From the NCBI RefSeq assembly GCF_030936135.1, contig NC_082619.1, positions 2,669,208 to 2,733,207 on the forward strand: a DNA stretch of 64,000 nt, written 5' to 3'. Below are positions 24,101-36,400 of the stretch, one piece after another. The stretch is from Gavia stellata. Its lineage: Eukaryota; Chordata; Aves; Gaviiformes; Gaviidae. Each line of letters starts with the position of its first letter. The stretch's first letter is position 1. The notes beneath the pieces are model-generated. The model worked only from the letters and a program-made list of their open reading frames with translations. It did not search any database and had not been told where the DNA came from. The translations under genes were made by a program, and so were the position numbers.

Positions 24101-27100
24101 CTTCCTTTTACTGCTGAGGGAGGTTTGCAGCTGCTCCCTGGTCCGTCATGAAAATGAGCTCTGAGCCCACACAAGTCACACGGGCTGTAGGAGTGGTAGG
24201 AAGTGTCAGGAAGGAGCCCTTTGGCTTGCGGGCAGATGAGAGTGTTCACATTGCAGGGTCAGGGCCGGGGCTTGCACCCGTCTCCAGCTGGGCCACTTTT
24301 GGCCGCAGACCTCAGTGAGGATCACAGCTGGTAATGCACACTGCCCTGCAAAGCTAAAGCCTCTACATGCAAATTTGGTCTCAGTAGACACCCCTCTCTC
24401 AGCATCCATGTCACTTTAGTAATACCTTCTCCTGCTTCACGGTTTTTCACGACCACCTCATCTGCCTGCCCATGGCCATCATATCCTGCAGCCACCTCAT
24501 GTCTGCATTCACTGTGGAGGAATCTCTTTGAAAGTAACGGTGTAGGCCTCTGCACTAGTGTTTACACCCCAGTCTTAACACCCCACCAGAAAGTAGTATA
24601 GTACTGTTGTCTGGCACCCCAATACTGTGTTTGAGGAAAAAGTTGAGTTAGGAGGTGCAGGTAGCACAGGTGCTGCCTACAGGTCAAAGGGCTGCAGTGA
24701 TGAGAGCTGGGATGCTTTGCTGGAAGGACAGGAAGGTCCCTGGGCACAGCTGCCAGCCTCTAGTATGGAGCATTTCAAATTACCAGTGCATCTCAGTTCA
24801 TCTTTGATCCTGCCTGTTCAACAGCCACTGAAACTATCTGACTGTGTGTCACAGGTCCTCTTGCACACACCTATGATGGACAGCCACAGATTGACATTAT
24901 CTGCAAGGGTTTACCTGCCTTAATTCAATTGCAAGAGCCTTTGCAGTCGCCCATCTTTGGCTTTCATCATAGCAGGCACCTGCATACTTGCAGAGACCTA
25001 CATTTCACTTGCCTCCTGGCTCCTTATCAGGTGATGAATTGCTTGGCTTAATTTAAGCCCATTAGTTCATTTCCTCCCTGCATTACTTCCTTTCAGTGCT
25101 GTGGGACTGGGGTAGCTGGATCTTCTGCAACACATCAGTGTGTCTGTTTAGCATCACTTGAGCCCACAGCATATTCAGCTGTTGATAAGCTTGGTCTCAG
25201 CCTGCCTTGCACATGACCGGGTAGAGATACTGGCTGGGGGTACTCCAGAGAGCTGTGTTGCTTCACTGCTTTGGTAACCCAGGAGCATTGTTCAGCTACA
25301 AGGTTGCCTTGGGGGAGTAAATGTAAGGATCCAGGTCAAAATAATGACATGGGGACCTGTGGTGCCCTTTGACCATACTTTGGCTTCAGTGTACCTCCTC
25401 TCTGGGCCCAATCTGTAGTACAGCAGCCAAAGGAATAAAAATTAATAAAAGCAAAGCTTAGTCTGTGCAGGGCACCTCACTGTTTTGCTGAGAGCAAGTT
25501 TGCTGAATGATCTGTCCCTGGCCTCTGAGTGCTGCTGGGCATAATGCTTCATCTGTCTACCTACCACTTTCCCCACCTGAGAAAAGAGGGTAGTCCTTTT
25601 ATCATGCAGAGGGTAACTGCTGGTTCATGCCTACACAGTATGGATGAGCCAAAGGAAAAAATGTCAGAGCCTCCCTAAAGCTCAGGACCAAGCCTTTCTG
25701 TGCTGCAATTGGTTGGAACTCAGAAGCCCAAATTGTGTGGTTTTCATCACGGTGCACACTGATTTCCTATCATTTAATGAGTGCAGGGCCTGGCTGTCAT
25801 GAAATTGTTGCTGTTCTGCTGCCTCAGTAAACAGCCCAGCAGCTCACCTTTGATGACCTTTCTGGAGGAACACAGATCTCCCCCATAGACCTCCCCTTGA
25901 ATAACAAAGGCTTACTGATTTTGGAGCAAAGATCATGTTCAAACAAAAGATGCAGCTAAATTACACTGCATCATAAATATAAAAAGGGCTGTTCAGTTAT
26001 CTGCCGTTTGCTTTGATTCTGGATTATATTATGTCAGATAAACAGAGCTGCACTTACAGCTGTTCTTTTCATGATATGTTCGAGCAAATACGGATGTTTG
26101 CCCTGCACAATAATTTTTCGTCTCTCGTAGGGAATTAGCAACAGGGCTGATTTTGCATTAGATAGACGCACAACTGCTAAGCTTTGGAATACAAAGCAAA
26201 GGGCAATAAAGCAAGCAGCAAGTATTTTACAGTTCCTAGGGCTTTTGATTGCAGCCGTTGAAGCTGCTGCTTCCAGAAAGGGAGTAAGTAAAGCATGATA
26301 GTCATCAACCAGGATCTGTTTTCTCAGTGAGTGCAAACAGCAGTTGCTTTCTGCTGCTCCCCAAAGCAGTCTTCCCAAATGCCTGCCTGGTGGGACCATG
26401 TGTTTCCCAGTGACTGTCCATGGCTCAGGGGGTCTTCTGCCATGGCTCAGGGGGTCTTCTGCCTTTCTGCATTAGCTGAAAGCTCTGAAGAGATCTATGG
26501 CTAGATCTTGCTTTGGTAATGCCCACGCAGTTTTTCTGCCTGTTTTGTTACACAGAGTTAACATGCATGAAATTAACAGTGAGAAAAATACTTGCAAGTC
26601 ACTTTGAGGTCTCTTTGTTTTGCTAAAGGCAAAAAGCCTGAGGCAAATGGCTTGGGAGGAAAAGATCATCAAAACTCCTAGTATGTGTCTTCTGCTGCCA
26701 GTAATTCAGGTCTCTGCTCCCACCCTTTCCTTCCAGGACACAGTTTCAGCAGCTTGACTGCATCTCCTCATCTGTCAGTGGCCCCGTTGCTCCCAGTCAA
26801 CCTGGAAGTGAAGTGCTGCTGCTTGGTAAAGGTGAGTCTTGAGAGCACACAGCCAATGGCATAATGTGCCACTGGATGCCACGTGCTGGCACCTGCAATA
26901 TTGTGGCCCCTTCTGGAGACAGTGTTGCTTTTCTGGCTGGTAACTGAGAAAAAACAATGTAGTGTAGTATAATGTGACTTAGGTTTCCTGTTGCCATAGA
27001 ACCACTTTAAAAAGAAATAATCTCTTACAAACTCATGCTTGGCGTCTTTCCAGACCATAACATCATTGCACTTCCCCTAGCACTCTAGCATGCCAGAGAA

Positions 27101-30100
27101 GAGCTGGAAGGAACACAATATTCAGGGAAGAACGTCTATTTTTGTGGTACTGAGTTGTTCAAGTGTAGCTAGTGAAAAAGGAAGCTGACTTGGAAAGGTG
27201 TCATAAGCAGGGTGTGAAAGGAATGAGAAATTTAGCATTACTGATTTGCTTAAAAAAGAAAAGGACTTTAATTCCTCAAAGGTTCATTGATGTATAAAAT
27301 CAAGGAGCCATCTGTGATTTTTTGGGGCAACCACTAGTCTTGCAAATGTTTTTGCCATTCCCTGTCAATATTGGCATTGCCCTGAGCTCAACATAAATGC
27401 TCTTTAAACCAGAGGATTCCATGACATGACTTTTCTGATTTAAAAAAAAAAGGGAGGAGGGGGGGGGAGGGGAGGGGAGTGACTTACACTGAAGCAGGAG
27501 CCACTGCTCTGCCTGGATCGTTTTTCAGCAAGAAGATCTTTGACTGTGTGTTTCACTCGCACTCCTTGGTACACCCGTTTGGCAAAATCTGTAGGGACTG
27601 AGGGAATGAAATGAGCATTAGAGGAGATCAGTGAAAGCATAGAGCAGCTGGAAGAGGTTGTTACAGAAGAGTCCAATTCATTGCCTTTGTACACCAAGTT
27701 AGGAAGGAGGCATAGAAGACTTCTATTGTTAATACAAAATCATCCCTTAAGAGCCCAACAGCAAAGGGTGCTCATTTGCAGAGAACAAAGACTGAGGTGC
27801 CCTACCCTGCATTTCAGCATTGGGTGGCAGCTCCCTCTGTGCCAGACATGGCTGGCTGATGGTTTTTGGCTTTTGTTTTTCCAAAGAGAGCTCTGGAGGA
27901 TCCTACATTTCCCATTTGGGGCAGCTAAATTTGACTTGACTGTACAGCCCCTATTGCTTTCAGCAGAAATGCTGTGGTTTAGCTCCTCCTTGCCCTTCTA
28001 CAGCTGCTGGCTTTCAACACATTGCTCTGCGAGCTTTGATCTCAGTGCAGCAAAGGTGGAAATACCCTGGATGGTTGGAGTGGCTCCTCTAAATGGTGAA
28101 GTGAATCACAGTGCAGGTCTCGGGAAAGGAAAAGGAGCTGGCCACTCAGTCTGCTTTGTATCCACAGAAATACAGACAGGTACTTGGGGACTCTCTTGTT
28201 TTCTCAAGGTTATCGAGGAAGGCACAAAGAGGGGTACAGTGTCTCAGCCATGTCACCCAGGAGGCTGATGGCAGGCCTGGCTCCCTTTTCTTGGCCTGCC
28301 TGGAACACAGCACAACCTGTGCTTAGGGTCTGTGTGACTTCTGGTGTGAGGCATCTGTCCTCTTCCTCTGCCTGGATAAAGCTTTGTGAGATCTGCCTTG
28401 TGTACAGGTGTTTTGGCACAAGTGAGGGCAGAGAGGTGTGAGGTACAATACCAGGGACAGCTCTTTTATCCTGGCTAGCAGGCTGTGCCTGAGAGCTGTG
28501 CCAGAGAGCTTGCATCTGTGGAGCCAGGGAGAAATGTCCATATGGGCTTTTATTGAAATCTTCCAGAGAAGAACTTAACTTTGAAGCTAATCCCTTGGAA
28601 AACACGCAGCCGTGTTCTCCCGAGGGAACACAAACAGCCATTCCACAGCTGATGTGTTTGATCTCTAAAATTGTGATTTATCAGCTTGCCCTTCTGCTTT
28701 TCAGGATGTGAAAAGCACCATTGGCTCCATTTATCACTTTCATTCATGTGGCATTGTGTCACCAGGTGCGCATACACATGGAAAGCTTAGAAAGGAAAGA
28801 GTAGAGGGTTTAAACAACACAGAATCTCAGTGCTGGCTTGGAGTTACCCCAAATGTTTTCTGTTGGGCCATAGCAATTGCAATGTTGGGCAACTGCAACT
28901 TGGTTTTGGTGACTGAGTACTAACCAGAGATACTTCAGCCAAGATTGGGCACAAGGCAAATGCATTGCAAAAGACAGTGCCCCAAAAAGCTTATGATCAA
29001 AATAGCCAAAATCGAGGTGAACGCTGAGTCTGCATACCAACCAGCGAGTATCTGTGGACAAGCCAGGACACAGCCAGAAATGGATATCAACTCTTGCAGC
29101 TGGGAGGAATCTGTATACTGAGGCCGGCTCTTTTCCACAGCCCAAGGAAGAAATCTCCCTCCTGTAGTCCCTTTTCAGGGCTGTTTTTACTGAGAACAGT
29201 TGGAAGCACAGGTACCTGGTATGCACATGCAGCAAGAGCTCAAAAGCTGTGGCAGAGCAGGTATAACTGGCAGAATCTTTCTGCGTTGGAAACTTCGCAT
29301 CTTTGCATGAGAGTTCCTTTAGAGATAACAGCATTGCGATTTCATGGAAAAGTCTGAACTGCATAGCACAGTTCATTGAGCTCCATTGATACCTGTGATA
29401 ACTCGTGCAGCCTTTGCTAGCTGCATCCAGTTGAAGATTCAGGCCTTGATTCAGCACAGAACTTCTGGAGAAGGGCTGAAGCCAAGGAGACAGTCTTAAA
29501 TCTAATTTTCAGAATGGGGATATTTCTAAAATAGCATCACTGGAAAAGCTGTGAGCAGTTTTTATTCTTTTATTCTGCAGTCTGATATTGCCAAGTTCTA
29601 CAACCTCTTTGTATTAACTGACCTTGCTTCTCTGTGACCATTTCTAGTAAGTGTCTGATGCTCTGCACTTCTGCAGTCATGTTTTCCTAACATCTTTACT
29701 ATGGTCTAAAGACATTAGAAAAACACTTCCACACCTCCTTACTTTTACACATGGGTGCTGTGCTATTGAAGTTACTTCATTCATATACTCGTAGTTACTC
29801 CACTGCTCAAGTTCTTACAAGTAAGCAATGTAACGGCTCTGTCCTCTAACCCTGTTTTTAATTTAGCAGTCCAGCCTCACATAACTAAACCAGTTGCTTT
29901 CAATGAGTTATTCAGCAGGATCTGATGCTGAGCTATTAAAACTCCAGATAACTCTGCTATTGGCAGCATCAGGGAAGGGAATGCTAATTCAGGCCCGAGT
30001 TTATATAATTTTCAAGTAAGTTGAATCATATTTCACATCACTTCGATCTAACTGCCTTTTGGAAAAATATTGCATTGTAAAGGAATATAAATTCAGTCTA

Positions 30101-30302
30101 GAGAAGGTGGAACATGCTAATAGATGCTATTAAATTCTTGGGACATTAAAGATGCCACATGTCAATTTTAGACAATTCTTCTTTCTGATTTTTTTTAATA
30201 TGAGCCCAAGGATGGCACAGTGTGTTCTTTCCCTGATATTTCCATGAAGATGCATTTTTATGCTTGTGAAAAGTCAAGGTGCTGAAACTCACCCGTTTCC
30301 AT
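21152..30302 (-). CDS. POU2AF2: POU2AF2 (C11orf53), POU class 2 associating factor 2, complete
   Basis: Five coding exons (minus): 30302-30293, 27588-27488, 23260-23218, 22470-22172 and 21541-21152. They sum to 843 nt, or 280 codons plus TGA, with phases intact. Exon 1 gives only ATG GAA ACG G (Kozak A at -3, G at +4), joining as METDFAKRV. Exon 2 holds the OCA peptide VYQGVRVKHTVKDLLAEKR (residues about 9-27), the POU-domain-docking segment. The 43-nt exon 3 ends in SPFVQMPG. Later exons contain GYYSVRRSF, DFHNTKQF, the Pro-rich PPLLPSFP, SPFMTV and WAKEDGS, all close to human C11orf53 as I recall it. It acts in the nucleus as a coactivator of POU2F factors, chiefly POU2F3. Its upstream region carries two perfect octamers. 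Human starts MESVPGDYSKRV, so this N-terminus is about three residues shorter. Confidence 0.95.
24367..24374. promoter_or_regulatory. Perfect octamer in POU2AF2 intron 2
   Basis: ATGCAAAT on the plus strand, between POU2AF2 exons 2 and 3. A candidate POU2F site by sequence only. Confidence 0.35.
26418..26461. repeat. Tandem duplication of 22 bp
   Basis: Two perfect direct copies of a 22-bp unit starting CCATGGCTCAGG, in POU2AF2 intron 2. No function is apparent. Confidence 0.85.
27439..27480. repeat. A-run followed by G-rich low-complexity tract
   Basis: About ten A, then about 30 bases of G with sparse A, ending directly beside the donor of POU2AF2 exon 2 on the minus strand. On the transcribed strand this is a C/T-rich tract immediately inside intron 2. 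Confidence 0.7.
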
Positions 30303-30484
30303 TGTCGTCCCTGCTGACAAGCCCGAGCTCTCAGATTCTGCGGGACTTTGGAGAAGGGCCGTCCGTCATGAGCTTCCCAGAGCAGAGTGAAGTCAGTGCT
30401 CATACTCCACTGGTAAAGTTCCAGCTGAGCCTGATGGAAATGTTTTCTACAATTCAGTGATGTCTCCACAATACCTTGTTTGGG

Positions 30485-30543
30485 ATTTGCTTAAATGCAA
30501 ATCTCTTGATGTCTGTTTCACTCCAATTTGCATGGTCAGTGTG
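30485..30543 (-). promoter_or_regulatory. Octamer pair in the presumed POU2AF2 promoter
   Basis: On the plus strand, ATGCAAAT lies at 30495-30502 and ATTTGCAT at 30536-30543, about 190-240 bases upstream of the POU2AF2 start codon. The left one is part of an imperfect palindrome, ATTTGCTTAAATGCAAAT (30485-30502). This resembles the POU-dimer PORE motif (ATTTGAAATGCAAAT) with three extra bases. On the minus strand a TATA-like CATTTAAG overlaps it, so a start near 30.46 kb is possible. The promoter role is inferred from position. Confidence 0.5.
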
Positions 30544-30559
30544 GATCGTTCCCGAAGAG

Positions 30560-32900
30560 CCTCTTTCCTGTCTGAGCTGACATTTCATGGATGAAAACTG
30601 AGTTGAAGTTTACCAACAGAAAATTCTTGGGTTAAAGTGAAAGGCTGGTAAGTCTTGCAGTGATGAGCCATCTCCTTACAGGTGAGGAGGTAAAACAAGG
30701 TGGGACAAGAGTATCTTCTCACGGGTAAGTGTGAGATACCCATGTGCTGTTGGAGAGGCACATAGCAGGCCTTACCCAGGGAGTAGTAGTGTCTCTCTGG
30801 GACCCCGCAGGCTAGCTTGTGCATTACACAATTAAAACTGGATCTTTGGACACCGTGAACCCAGGAGGCTTTGCATGGCATCCACTAGCACCTGCGGGGA
30901 GAGGGGTAACATTCAGCCAGGGACAGCATGCTCATGGGACCAGCAGGAACATCCTTTAGCAAACCCACATGCTCCTGAGGAGGAGGCCAGGGTTTGGCTC
31001 TCCGTTATCAAGCAAGGGGTCCCCTTTCTGAAGGTCTGGGGTTAGCCTGCAGTGAGGTGCCAGGAGGGGAAACAGCAGCCAGGCAAGGTCCTGTTCTTAC
31101 ACTGCTGCTGGACCCAGATTAAAGGGACCTTTGGCCAGGCCTGCTATAGCCACTCCTCCCTTCCCAGCCTTCAAATGGTAGAAAGTCTGTTTCTGCAATA
31201 TCTGAACAAAGAAGCAGAGTTAAGCCTTTAAATGCTTCTTTAAGCACCATAGCTTATATCCTAGTTCTGAAACATATCCGCATTTGCTCTAAGAGAGCCA
31301 CTTTCCCTGCAATGTGGCTAGCACAACCTATAAATACGGTGAGGACAGGCTGTGGTGAAGCAGATGGTCTCTGGAGTGTTTTGTGCACAAGAGTGGGCTG
31401 ATGTGCAGTGTTGCTGTGCTCATCTTACATGAGCAGGACAAGACTGGCGCCAATATGTTCCTCATAATTAAATATTTCTCCTCTTGTGGAGTCTGCTGCC
31501 AGCTTGCGGGTCTATTAGGTAAGATCCGTCCCTCTTTGTAATTCCGTGCGCTTTCCCCAGCATTGTCCCAGAGATTAATTTGGCCTGTCATATGAACTGT
31601 CTTCCTGGGGAAGGCTATTGGTTTTTTAAGTGTAATTATTCATTTCCTTCAGAAGAAAAATAAAATACAAAGAGCAGCAGCTGGCAAAGGCTGCATCTGC
31701 CCAGGCCACCGAGGCAAGTGGGGAAGGCAGAGCTGAAATAACATCCTGAATAATTCCCAATATTCTTAACTTGCAGAACGACTTGGGTATTCTGCCTGCT
31801 CTGGCATGGAGCTCAGGACCAAGAGGACATCACAGAATCAAGCTCATGAAAGCCTCGAGCTCCTGTATACAGAGTCTTTCACCACGTATATACACCCTAA
31901 TGTATAAAAGACAAGTCTTATTTTGGCCTGTCCATTCCTGGCCACCCCCTCTTGGTACCCAGCGGTGTCTCAGATTTGGCTGACAGGTAATAGAATTGGC
32001 AGGAAGCACCAGGCAGGTCGGGGAAGCGTGGGCAGATGTAAAGTCGCAAGAGGAGAGGGCTGTCTTTGCTTTGTCAGCAATAGGCTTAGTTTGCCACCTG
32101 CCTCCTGGCAGACTTCCCAGATAGTTTTGTCTCCTGTTACCCATATTTACATACTTTGGTTAGGAAATACAACTTAAATCCCAGCCCCATTCAAGCTAAT
32201 AGCTTTGCACTGTCCAACCAGTCCAGGTGTTTTCTGCACTGGGTAAGAAATAATTACATTGAAAACAACACATTCTGCAGAAAACAATTAAGCAGAGATA
32301 AAATAAAAACTCAGACAGCCTTCTTTTAGATGCGATCCATCTCTTACCTTACATTTTAATTTGAAAAAGCATCAGACCCAGATTTTCTATATAGTTTCGT
32401 TAATTTGGGCGTGTACTTTCCATTCACGTCGGAGGGGAGAGCCAGTGTGTATGTCAGGAGTTACAGGAGCAATTGTGTGTTGGCAAGGCATGCTTTGTGG
32501 CACGTTTTATACAATCCCATTTGGTTTTAGCACGGCGTTTACCTGTGCCAAAGCAAACTTTCTGCGAATTGTGTCTCCGTTTTGGGTTACAAAAGCCTGG
32601 AACACCAGACCTAGTAATCAATGTATATTTGTTTAATTCAAACGGTCATTTCAATCCGTCTCATTACTGAGTTAAGAGAGCATCGTCTCACAGCAGGAAC
32701 CGCAACACCGGTGGGTTTTGTATTCGGTGCCTGGCGGGGGTGCCCAGTTGTGTGGATTTGCACGGCGGTCTTGGCACTGTGAGAACTCCCGTTTTCACGA
32801 GGAACGATTCTGGAGGCACCAGAAATTAACGTACGTGGCAGTAGCAAAGCCTGCGCAGGTCTTCGTGCTCCACCACTGCAAAGCCAGGTCCCGTCCCAAA
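30560..32900. other. Intergenic region between POU2AF2 and HINFP
   Basis: No coding exon or clear repeat was recognised. The short open frames lack domains. The sequence becomes CpG-rich at about 32.9 kb, where the HINFP promoter begins. Confidence 0.45.
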
Positions 32901-32919
32901 TCCTACCATAACAAAAGTG

Positions 32920-33460
32920 GCCCCGGCTCCCGGGATACTGATTTCCCACGACCAAACGCGAGGTAGTCCCGCGGGTGTCCGAAAGGCCTTCGCCGGCGGG
33001 GCAGCCCCAAACCGCCTGGGAACCTTTGTGAGCCGGCGCCGCTTCCCGGCGGGCCCGCTCGGCCGCTGCACGCGCGCAGCCGGCTCCTGCGCGGGGATTG
33101 GTCGGCGGCCCGGCTGGGGGCGGCTGCTATTGGGCCGCCGGGCGCGGTCCGTTGCCTTCCGGCGTCCCCCGGGTGGGGGGAGGAGGGTGAGTGGGGCGGT
33201 TTCCCGCGCCCTGGTCTGCCCGGGGCTCCCCCCTGCCCCGTCCGCCGGTTCGGTGCCGCTGGGCCCGGCGGCCCGCCGCGGTGGCTCAGCCCCGGCTCCG
33301 GCCGGCGCTGCGGGAGCGCGGGGCCGCCCCTGCCCTCGCCGAGACCTGCCGGGCAGCGCCCGGGCCGGTTTCGGGCAGTGGGTGTCCGTGACGGTGAGGG
33401 GAGCCCTTGGCCTCTCGCCCTGCCCTTCAGGGCCGGCGGCCCCGGCCATGCCGCCCACCA
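32920..33460 (+). promoter_or_regulatory. HINFP CpG-island promoter with two inverted CCAAT boxes
   Basis: A CpG-rich stretch with ATTGG (inverted CCAAT, NF-Y type) at 33097-33101 and 33129-33133. The starts are 32 bp apart, about three helical turns. No TATA box is evident. A donor (AGG/GTGAGT) after 33186 and an acceptor at 33430 suggest a non-coding first exon and a 244-bp first intron before the coding start at 33448. Confidence 0.65.
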
Positions 33461-36400
33461 AGGCCGGCGGCAAGGAGGCCTTGGTGCTGCAGTGCGAGTG
33501 GGAGGTGTGCACCTACGTGGCCTCGAAGATGGAGGAGTTTTGCGAGCATGTCGCCCAGCACCTGCAGCAGCACCTTCCCGGAGAACACCGGGACGAGGTG
33601 GACCCTCTCGGTAAGGAGCTAGCAGCCTCGACTGCTGCGGCTCATGAGCCCTCCCTCTTCTCTGAGATATTTCATTGTGAGAGAATCTTCCTCTCCCTGA
33701 GGAGAGCAGCACTGCCTGCTGCAGGATTGGGTTCTCATTAAAAACGCTGTGGTGTTTCTCTGTCTGTGGGATCCTGAGCTTTACTTGGAGAGTTTCCATC
33801 AGACGTCATTATGGCCTGTATATTTCCTGTTTGTGTTGCAGAGGAATACACGTGTTTGTGGCAGGAATGTGGTTTCTGTTCCCCAGAGAGCTCAGCTGAC
33901 CTCATTCGCCACGTCTATTTCCATTGCTACCACACCAAGCTGAAGCAGTGGGGGCTGCGGGCCCTGCAGAGCCAGTCAGATGTGAGCCATTGCCAGCTGG
34001 ACTTCCAGAGCCGCAATATCATCCCTGAGATCCAGGAGAACTTTCTGTGCCTGTGGGAGTACTGTGAGGTGAGTACAGGGGACCCAGTTTTGCTTTCCTC
34101 CGTGTTATCTGTGACGTGGTGGCCAGGGGAAGGAGAGCTGCTTTTGTCCTCCAGCTCACCTGCATGCCGGCTGTGTTTGTACCTGTGTGAAAGCATCTGT
34201 TGTGCTCTGGCTGAGGCCAGCTTGCGCTGATCTTTTCACCCTGTTTTGTCTGTCCCTGCTCCCCAACAGAGATCATTTGATAATCCTGAGTGGTTCTATC
34301 GGCATGTGGAGGATCACAGCTTCTGTTCAGAGTACAAGGCGGCAGGGAAGGAGAACCACGTGGTCCTCTGTGGCTGGAAAGGTTAGTGGGTGCATACAAG
34401 GCCTCTCTAGAGAGCTTTGCATAGGGCTGGATTGCAAACATTGTACAGAACTCTGTGCTCCTTAGCAGGGTTTCACAGAGCCTCCCTGAACTTCAAAAGT
34501 ATGTGTGCATGGTCCTAACAGTGAAATATTCCTGTCGAATTTCCCTCAGGGGATCCAGTTGAGTGCTTAATATTGAACTTTTCATTTATATTTAATTAGT
34601 ACCTAGAAGAAAAAGGCTCCAGTTTAAGTTTTTCAATAATTTCTCTCTCCCGTGTTTGTGCAATTGACTTAGCTGCTTGCAGTGGGGAGGCCCATGCCAG
34701 TTGTGCGCTAGTGATCTCATCCTGCTGTTACACTGCTCTGTGGGCTTTTTGGAGCAGGGAGTTGATCCTTGCTAGTCAAAACAGAAGCAAGAAGCCTGCC
34801 ATTCAGTCAGGTTGTGGATCATGGCCCATGTGTGAAAGATCTTAATGGCATTCTGTTGTTTCTGTTTAGACTGCGATTGCACCTTCAAAGGGCGCTGCAA
34901 ACTGCGGGAGCACTTGCGCAGCCACACGCAGGAGAAGGTAGTGGCCTGTCCTACCTGTGGGGGGATGTTCGCCAACAACACCAAGTTCTTTGACCATATC
35001 CGCCGTCAGACTGCACTGGACCGTAAGCTCCTGCGGGCAGGGGAGGAGTAGGTTGTGAGCAGTCCTCTGGCTGGGCCATTTGGTTTGCTAGAGCTGCCTC
35101 TTCTCTGCCAGTAAAGGGCATGGGTGTGCTTGGAAACAGCCTGGCTTCTCTGATGATTGGGAACTAAGACACCGATGAATCTCTGAGATGTGTCTTCTTG
35201 CAGAGGCAGGAGGATTGGAGGCTGACAAGGCTGCAAAGGGCTCACACTGCTGCAGCCAAAGCTGTTCCTCCTGTGGGCACCCAGGACTGAAGTCAAAGGC
35301 AGCAGCTGGACACTTGCAGCAGTACTGGGATTTGCTTGTTGAGTTCCCATGTGCTGTGCTGGCGATGTGTATGATGGTTGCTCCCCAGTTCCTGCACTGG
35401 CAGCACAAGGAGGCTGTGTGAAGGGGAGGCAGATTGGTCTTTGCAAGTGGGGTTTTTTTTGTTTGGCTTTGTAGTCAGTGTCTACTATCTCTGGAGAGAA
35501 GGGTTCCCACCTCCACTGTGACTATCTCTTTTTCTCACTTGCTGCTCTTTGTGCTGTTCTCTCTGCTTTGATCTCTTTTCTCACCACCCTCTCCCCTTTC
35601 TCCTTGGCCCTGATGCTGCAGAGCAGAGGTTTCAGTGTTCTCACTGCTCCAAGAGGTTTGCCACAGAGAGGCTGCTCCGTGACCATATGAGGAACCATGG
35701 TGAGTAAAGGCCCCTTCTCCCACCTGAGGCTCTGAAGAGTGTGTGCTCTCCCGTGCTTTGTGGTAATGTTTTCCACCCATTCTTTCACGCAGTGAACCAT
35801 TACAAGTGCCCTCTGTGTGACATGACCTGCCCACTGCCCTCCTCCCTGCGCAATCACATTCGTTTTCGGCACAGTGAGGAGCGGCCGTTCAAGTGTGACT
35901 ATTGTGACTACAGGTAAGGACCAGGGCTTTCCGTCTTCCCAGACTGGTGACGGAGAAGCACCCAGAGACGTGCACGCGTGCGCGCTACACAGTGTCCAGC
36001 TTTGTTCTCTTATCATTTCCTTTTAGCTGCAAGAATCTCATTGACTTGAGGAAACATCTGGACACGCACAGCAAAGAGCCAGCCTATCGCTGCGAGTTTG
36101 AGGCTTGCAGCTTTACTGCACGTTCCCTCTGCTCCATCAAACTGCACTACCGGAAAGTCCATGAGGTGGGAAGGGAGCAGAGGGCTATTCTGCTGTGTAC
36201 TCTCTCCCAGTGAGGCTGAGAACTGCTAAGTGCAACATGCTGTACAGAAGCATGAGGAAAAAAGCTAAGTCATGTGAAGTGCCCCAGGCTGACCAGGGCT
36301 GTAGGAATGTGAGGTCAGGTTGCATTCCTCTCTTACTGCTGCAATGATATGTCCTGTCAGTCTTCTCAGAGAACCTGATTCCTCCTTCCATGCACATGCA

